NCBI GenBank assembly: GCA_003999685.1
Contig: CP021233.1
Span: 1,342,656 to 1,406,655, forward strand
DNA: 64,000 nucleotides
Source: Taiwanofungus camphoratus
Taxonomy: Eukaryota; Basidiomycota; Agaricomycetes; Polyporales; Taiwanofungaceae
Direction: 5' to 3'
The notes under the pieces were generated by a model. The model did not search any database and was not told where the DNA came from. It worked only from the letters and a program-made list of their open reading frames with translations. Below, piece by piece: positions 58,891 through 64,000 of the stretch (the stretch's first letter is position 1; each line of letters starts with the position of its first letter). The position numbers and the translations under genes are program-made.

Positions 58891-61800
58891 TTATATATCC
58901 ATTTCCAAAAGTACGTCATCCGCACTTTGGGCATTAATAACACTTCTGCGCCATTTACTTGCTAAGTCTGCGAAATTGGTTTCCCGCTTCCGAGACACAA
59001 GCCAGCGCTTGTCTAAGAATCCGAGTTGGGAAAGGTCTGCGACCTTCTCCGCCTCAATAAATCCGGTGGGTTTCCTTAGGTACCGCCCAGTCCATACCCA
59101 GCCCTCTTCTGCGCGGTTATCATGGACAGCCGCCGCCAGTGTAGAGATTTGATCAGACCGCCGGGCTTCAGCGGCGGCACGATCTGCTGCTGCCGAAGCA
59201 GCCGCCGTTTCGCGCGACAGCTTGCGCTGGGCTACTCGGGCGGGATCCCACCACTCCTCAAGCGTGGTCTGAACTGTGCCGGATAGGGTCGCATCCCGCG
59301 AACCCCCAGCCGAATAATCGAAAATCGGAGCGGCCGAGTTTTCCCAACTCGCCGAAAAGAAGTTTTTGAAGAAACTCAAAGACTCCACCCACGATCCAGT
59401 GACTCGTGTCATTAATTCATGAACATCGAAAGAATCCCATGAAGGGTTAAATTGCGATTTAATTACAAGTACGCCATCATTCGCATCCGCCGCTTTGGTC
59501 GAAGTTTGTTTAGTTTCCAAACGTTTCGCCCAGCGTACTGCTTTATGTGAATCAAGCCATGCAATAACCAGAGCAGGGGGATACCCACGGCCGATGTACA
59601 AATCGACAAGCCCTTTTAGGGCATCTAAGTAGTGTTCCAACTTAGAACTTAGCGTGGCTAAACGGCTCATCTCCCCAATGAACGTGCCTTTTTTAACGTC
59701 CTTCGGGTGGTGAGATATCCATGGTATTCTTTCATGATGGTTAAGTGCCTTCCGATATGGCTTATGTTCCACCCGGTTGGTAGCGGGGTCAATATAAATA
59801 AGCATGTCAAGGAATGGCGTTGCCCACTCCGACACTTCCCATGTTATAGTACAGCCAGTGTATGAAATACGACTGGTGCAGAGTTCAAGTGCCTCTGCTG
59901 CACTACCTGCTTCAACGATAGCGAATACATCATCGATGTACCGCCCATAATAAAGAAAGGGTGGGCTAACCTGCCCAGAAGGCCAGACTTTATTTTCAAA
60001 ATGGCATCCATAAAGGTTAGCTAGATCGGGCGAACATGCCACTCCCATAGCTAACCCACGCTTTTGAAGAAATGTGTGACCGTTGAAGTCAACTATTAAG
60101 TCGTAATTGGCTGATTGCATACACCGAATAAACAAGGCGTTGTAAAATTCGGGGTGGTCCGTTGATTGACTACCAAATGGATGACTAATGTACAATTTAG
60201 ATACAATGCCTACGCATTCTCTGAGGGGTACATTTGGGTAGAAAGCGACGACGTCGCCGGCCACAAGCCAATACTTTTTATATTTTAGTGTTTTAACCGT
60301 TGCTAACTTGCCAGCAAGGTCTTTGCTGCCATGTATAATAAAGGGCTCAGCCTCTATGATGGGTTTCAACAACTTGGATACTACTTTAGCCGCGGGGCCT
60401 TGAGCGCATGAGTGACAGGGCACAATAGGCCGCATCTTCACAGGTGTCTTATGGATTTTTGGGATACCATAGAAGATGGGAACCTTAGGCTCTTCCAACT
60501 CGCTCTCGGGACATTTTGACCGAAGGTATTTGGCTAACTGGAGTGTCTGATCGTGAGGCATAGCCCCTTCGACCCAATCGCTTAACTCCTTAACCCGCTT
60601 AGTAACCTTTTCTAAATACATCTGTCGCTGACCAGGGTTAATTTCCTGATAGTCAGCCGTATTCGACAGAAGTGAGTTGCAACCAGTAATGAACCATTCC
60701 CTTGTGACTACAGCAGCACCGAGGTTCTTATCCGTTTGGAGGATGAGGTAGTTATGCTCATCCAACCAGAGGCGAACTTTATCCAGGTCCACAAGTCGAT
60801 TAGGGCGACTTCTGGCTTTCAAACCGGGTACGACATTGCGTATGAATTCAGTGACGTATGTTTGCCCGCGTTTAAGACCAAGTTCGATATATTGGCTGGC
60901 CTGAGGCGCGTCGCTATCGCGCTTTAATCTCAAGTCGTAGTCAGGATCATATGGTGGTTGACTAATCCCTTGCCGCTCAAGGATTTTTTGTTTACAGGCA
61001 AAGTGTACTCTCCATCGTACACGTTCACAAAAATCGTCATAAGCGTTTTGAACTAACTCGCTTGAAGGGCGAGCGTACAGCATGTACTTAAGTCCGCAAG
61101 AAATGTGTATACTGATGTCCGCAGGTAAACTAACACCGTCGCCAACATGAACCCAAGTCCGGAACCTCTGTGCCTCGACTAAAGCTGCCGGTGCAAAGTA
61201 AAGGAGGGTGCGTGCCCCGACTGGTGTAGGAAGATCAAGTATACAATCAGGGTAAGTGGAAGGTTGCGAGAAGCGGAGTCGCGACCGAAGGACACACCGT
61301 ATCAATTCGGTCTCCCTTTCCCTTTCCCTTTGTTCTTCTTCGTCGAAGCCTTTTTCGACGAAGCGGCCTGCTTTTGCTTTGCCGCGCGCTGCGGAGCTTT
61401 GGGAGGGCGTCCTCCTGTGCTCATGCGCGCCGAACGATTTGGCGCCTTGCCTTTGCCCTTCTAGAATACGAGAGAGGGTGGCGCCAGGTAAGTCTTTTGG
61501 TACTGAACCGTGTACAAAACTAACCTGCTGTTTAACGTTCTTCGAGGTGCCCTCACCTTTCAACCGATGATCAACCGCATCGTCAATCAGTTTCTTTAAG
61601 GCAGCGGGGTTCTCGGTGGTGTCGCTCATCTCCACCTCCGCCACTGCCTTAAGGGCACTCTTCGCATTGGCTCGAGTCGCGGCATGTGCTAGCTGTGATT
61701 CGCGAATATTCACGACACGGAAGCAAAACCGAGGGAGCACAGCGACGAATCGCTTGTGTTCCGACTCGAGGACGGGGTCGTTCTGCCAACCTTCAATCTC

Positions 61801-62424
61801 GACGTTCCCGTCAAGAGAAGTTCTCCACTTAGGGACCCGCGATCCTTGTGAGATTGCAGCCCACTGAGTGTCAACCACGTCGCGCGCCTTCCCCAACATA
61901 GTAGTAGGGTCCAACGCGCCCTCGAAGAACGAGAGCTCAGCACGCTTTTGCGCAATGGCTAAAGCGAGTGCTTCGCGGCGAAACGTTTTAAATTTCTCCG
62001 CAAGAGCCCCTGGTTCCGCCGGGTGTGTTTCCAACCATGCTTTCGCAGACTGGAAAACGGGTTCCCCCATGCCTTGTAACTGGGGCGGAAGGGAACCGCT
62101 GGCAAGATGAGCCTCGAGCTCACCCACTTGCTTCGACAAAGAAACGCAGCGTTCCTTTGCTTCCGCAATGCTAGCCAGAACCGGGCGGAGTACCTCCCGG
62201 TATACGAGAGGCACGACTGATAATACGGTGTCAAATGTTTCAGCTGAAAGGACGGCGCGGAACTCATCGGCAATAGTCTCAAGTGACGTCGCTCCCATGG
62301 CATAAGCCAGCGAGGGGGGAGCAAGGTTCCGCGCAATAGCGGCGCGAAGTGATGCTCCACCTGGTCCTGCGGAAGTCGAACGGGTGGATCCAGGACGAGG
62401 TAGGCGATTGGCCATTGTAAGCAA
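58891..62424 (-). CDS. Penelope-like reverse transcriptase (1177 aa, no endonuclease domain)
   Basis: This protein would copy element RNA at an exposed 3' end. It is one intron-less ORF. RT motifs: motif A WLVAGDVVAFYPNVP (Asp near residue 724), motif B RGLAMGVACSPDLANLYG, motif C YGRYIDDVFAIV (YIDD at residues 829-832), then TPFLDMLIYID and the PLE thumb signature WISHHPKDVKKGTF...EMSRLATL. The first ~400 residues form a PLE-type N-terminal extension ending in a Lys-rich linker. The C-terminal ~230 residues contain an Ala-rich coiled coil (about 1050-1085) and a short Trp-containing end. No GIY-YIG nuclease is visible at either end, as expected for telomere-attached PLEs. The ATG follows a 174 bp leader. 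The ORF is intact, so it may be active. Confidence 0.92.
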   Translation of the reverse strand: MLTMANRLPRPGSTRSTSAGPGGASLRAAIARNLAPPSLAYAMGATSLETIADEFRAVLSAETFDTVLSVVPLVYREVLRPVLASIAEAKERCVSLSKQVGELEAHLASGSLPPQLQGMGEPVFQSAKAWLETHPAEPGALAEKFKTFRREALALAIAQKRAELSFFEGALDPTTMLGKARDVVDTQWAAISQGSRVPKWRTSLDGNVEIEGWQNDPVLESEHKRFVAVLPRFCFRVVNIRESQLAHAATRANAKSALKAVAEVEMSDTTENPAALKKLIDDAVDHRLKGEGTSKNVKQQVSFVHGSVPKDLPGATLSRILEGQRQGAKSFGAHEHRRTPSQSSAARGKAKAGRFVEKGFDEEEQRERERETELIRCVLRSRLRFSQPSTYPDCILDLPTPVGARTLLYFAPAALVEAQRFRTWVHVGDGVSLPADISIHISCGLKYMLYARPSSELVQNAYDDFCERVRWRVHFACKQKILERQGISQPPYDPDYDLRLKRDSDAPQASQYIELGLKRGQTYVTEFIRNVVPGLKARSRPNRLVDLDKVRLWLDEHNYLILQTDKNLGAAVVTREWFITGCNSLLSNTADYQEINPGQRQMYLEKVTKRVKELSDWVEGAMPHDQTLQLAKYLRSKCPESELEEPKVPIFYGIPKIHKTPVKMRPIVPCHSCAQGPAAKVVSKLLKPIIEAEPFIIHGSKDLAGKLATVKTLKYKKYWLVAGDVVAFYPNVPLRECVGIVSKLYISHPFGSQSTDHPEFYNALFIRCMQSANYDLIVDFNGHTFLQKRGLAMGVACSPDLANLYGCHFENKVWPSGQVSPPFLYYGRYIDDVFAIVEAGSAAEALELCTSRISYTGCTITWEVSEWATPFLDMLIYIDPATNRVEHKPYRKALNHHERIPWISHHPKDVKKGTFIGEMSRLATLSSKLEHYLDALKGLVDLYIGRGYPPALVIAWLDSHKAVRWAKRLETKQTSTKAADANDGVLVIKSQFNPSWDSFDVHELMTRVTGSWVESLSFFKNFFSASWENSAAPIFDYSAGGSRDATLSGTVQTTLEEWWDPARVAQRKLSRETAAASAAADRAAAEARRSDQISTLAAAVHDNRAEEGWVWTGRYLRKPTGFIEAEKVADLSQLGFLDKRWLVSRKRETNFADLASKWRRSVINAQSADDVLLEMDI

Positions 62425-62598
62425 GCGCAGGGTGCGTCAGGAGGGAGAAAATGAAAAGAGATCGGGCACCGAGCGAAGCAAAGGGCAAGCAGTCGGTATT
62501 CCTGGATCGGGTTGACGGGCGGAGGTGTCGGTGGCAGAACACGATAGCGCCGTCGAAAACCGAGATGCGGTATGAGAGACAGTTTGGAGGTGTTGGCT

Positions 62599-63474
62599 GG
62601 TTAGGTTAGGAGGTCTATGTATCAACACTACAAGGGCTGCGAGTGCAGGGCAGGAAAGAGGCTTAGAGGAAGCTAGTACTAATTAGCCCGATATCGCTAT
62701 CGGACGGCTAATTTCGACTAAGTCTCATCAGAGCACTAGCGTCGCTTATAACCAAGTTCAACATAAGTCACGCTTATGGTTGAGTCATGACCCGGGGGCC
62801 GGTGACTAAGTCAGTTTGACCGTACCAGGGCAAAGGGTTGCAAGTGGGAGCGAATCACGTCTCTCCCTCCTATCCTAATCAGTCAGCGATGAGCAATCAT
62901 CATTGTCTAGATTCGCCTAGACACCATTACTGATCAGATTTCAGAGTCATCTGATTAAGGTTAGAATCCGGACCTCAAGCCTGGGCTCAAGATCCGAGAT
63001 AAGAGATAGGAAGTCCGGGCCGAAGGTTAATCCGGGCCGGACATAGATAGGAACAACATAGCCGGTGCCGCACCGATCATGTGACCGGGCCGCTTTTCCG
63101 GGCGTCTACTAAGGGCAGTGTGGACCACTGAGGAAGCATCACGTCATGGCACAAACCTGGGAATCCCAATAAGCACGTCCCTGATATGGCTACGGCCAAA
63201 GACCAGTAAGACATACTATGTGGACCGCGTCCAGCAAATTGCCGCAGTATGCTCTAGCATGTTACAACCCACAGATCACCAGATCATGGACTAACACAGC
63301 AGAGGGGCACTGGGGACCATAGTAGTTATCGCGCGCTCCGCTAGCATGCGGGAACGGCGCGCACCGGGCCGCAATGAAGGGCCGGTCCGTACTAAGTGCC
63401 GAACATATCATGTGACACGTAAGGCGCCTATCTATTTTAAGGCAACCCTAAGCGCAGGACTAGGAAAGTCCGGC
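62599..63474 (-). repeat. PLE pseudo-LTR, copy C
   Basis: Lies 5' of the RT gene in transcript sense and distal on the chromosome. It is the same as copy B at every position I compared, including the small inverted repeats and the terminal hairpin. It would act as promoter region and 5' leader of the element transcript. Confidence 0.9.
62672..62740 (-). ncRNA. Hammerhead ribozyme, copy C
   Basis: Third copy of the same 69 nt fold, on the RT strand. Predicted cleavage is between 62681 and 62680, about 256 nt upstream of the RT start codon, so self-cleavage would set the 5' end of the RT-coding RNA. Confidence 0.88.
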
Positions 63475-63574
63475 GGTTAGGTTAGGTTAGGTTAGGATTA
63501 GCGTTAGGTTAGGTTAGGTTAGGTTAGGTTAGGTTCGGTTAGGTTAGGTTAGGTTAGGTTAGGGTTAGGTTAGG
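63475..63574 (+). repeat. Internal telomere-repeat block, second copy
   Basis: Same 100 bp as 58701-58800, including its off-consensus units, so it was copied with the element rather than added by telomerase. Confidence 0.93.
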
Positions 63575-63854
63575 TCTGGTTTGAACAGACAACCCTAATA
63601 CACCAACACACTAAGATAACGTTACACCTGATGTAACCGATGCTAATCAAACTGACTTAACAGTTTATATATCCATTTCCAAAAGTACGTCATCCGCACT
63701 TTGGGCATTAATAACACTTCTGCGCCATTTACTTGCTAAGTCTGCGAAATTGGTTTCCCGCTTCCGAGACACAAGCCAGCGCTTGTCTAAGAATCCGAGT
63801 TGGGAAAGGTCTGCGACCTTCTCCGCCTCAATAAATCCGGTGGGTTTCCTTAGG
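63575..63854 (-). pseudogene. 5'-truncated distal PLE copy (3' UTR and last ~62 codons of RT)
   Basis: Matches 58801-59080 exactly: the 90 bp 3' UTR and the last 190 bp of the RT reading frame (63665-63854). The match ends inside the RT gene at an internal TTAGG, where the terminal telomere array takes over. It is a 5'-truncated element that cannot make RT. Confidence 0.93.
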
Positions 63855-64000
63855 TTAGGTTAGGTTAGGTTAGGTTAGGTTAGGTTAGGTTAGGTTAGGT
63901 TAGGTTAGGTTAGTTAGGTTAGGTTAGGTTAGGTTAGGTTAGGTTAGGTTAGGTTAGGTTAGGTTAGGTTAGGTTAGGTTAGGTTAGGTTAGGTTAGGTT
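63850..64000 (+). repeat. Terminal telomere array, (TTAGG)n
   Basis: About 30 tandem pentamers of TTAGG run to the window edge, with one 4-base variant (TTAG) near 63915. The G-rich strand runs 5' to 3' toward the window end, as it should at a right-hand chromosome end. The true length is unknown because the window stops here. Confidence 0.95.

Larger units (their letters stand above)
57825..62598 (-). mobile_element. Penelope-like element (endonuclease-deficient, telomere-attached), full unit
   Basis: This 4774 bp unit is read leftward: a 5' leader (62598-62425), the RT ORF (62424-58891), a short 3' UTR (58890-58801), a TTAGG block (58800-58701) and pseudo-LTR B (58700-57825). The following 1256 bp repeat the start of the same unit. 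Telomeric position, orientation with the 3' end toward the centromere, internal telomere-repeat blocks, pseudo-LTRs with hammerheads and an RT without a GIY-YIG domain all match the Coprina/Athena type of PLE described in fungi and rotifers. It would act by copying its RNA onto the exposed chromosome end. Confidence 0.88.

Noticed and set aside
58891-62424. RT as a LINE, group II intron, LTR element or telomerase
   Set aside because: The AMGVACSPDLANLY motif, YIDD and the downstream HHP...EMSRL thumb are PLE-type. There is no AP or restriction-like endonuclease, RNase H, integrase or telomerase-specific T motif.
57825-63474. Direct repeats as a CRISPR array
   Set aside because: Units are ~870 bp, there are only three, no regular spacers, and the genome is eukaryotic.
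1-64000. tRNA and rRNA genes
   Set aside because: I looked for B-box-like GGTTCGANNCC strings with cloverleaf flanks and rRNA-like stretches and found none I could support by eye. A tRNAscan/Infernal run would settle this.

Overview
The window is the end of a fungal chromosome, almost certainly from a mushroom-forming basidiomycete (Agaricomycetes). Genes are dense and cut by many 45-70 bp GT-AG introns. The gene content fits: DUF6533-type membrane proteins, an extended divergent G-alpha, a HET-domain gene and a Penelope-like telomeric retroelement. Bases 63850-64000 are a telomere array read as (TTAGG)n on the + strand, so the right end faces the chromosome terminus. Exon joins were made by eye; each model called well supported stays in frame through every junction.

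Bases 1-54617 are ordinary gene-rich sequence. In order: a coiled-coil protein cut by the left edge; an ornithine cyclodeaminase-family protein; two disordered nuclear-type proteins; three DUF6533 paralogs (10675, 18476 and 22332) with a ZIP metal transporter between the first two; tRNase Z; an MFS sugar porter; an alkyltransferase-like DNA repair protein; a G-alpha subunit; a formamidase-like enzyme; a HET gene broken by one stop codon; a hypothetical protein; PCNA with a large charged insert; a TatD-family nuclease; a very long Byr4/Bfa1-like protein; and a zinc-type alcohol dehydrogenase. Small mobile sequences lie between genes: a pogo/Fot1-type MITE (16421-16554) and a SINE-like insert with a 17 bp target duplication (33343-33577).

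Bases 54618-64000 are subtelomere. A decayed retrotransposon gag is cut inside its zinc knuckle by telomere repeats at 56914, marking an old chromosome end. Beyond it lies a head-to-tail array of a Penelope-like element (PLE) of the endonuclease-deficient, telomere-attached kind. It has one intact 1177-aa reverse transcriptase (complement 58891-62424), three copies of an ~870 bp pseudo-LTR each carrying a hammerhead ribozyme on the RT strand, internal TTAGG-rich blocks at the pseudo-LTR junctions, and a distal copy cut off by the present telomere. The parts fit one cycle: transcript runs toward the centromere, is cut by the ribozymes, has CCTAA repeats near its 3' end that can anneal to the G-rich overhang, and is copied by the RT to extend the chromosome end. 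A telomere then reforms on the truncated product.

The most notable points are the ribozyme-bearing telomeric PLE array, the TTAGG pentamer telomere, two predicted 2-nt microexons shared by three DUF6533 paralogs, the PCNA insert, and the single-stop HET allele.
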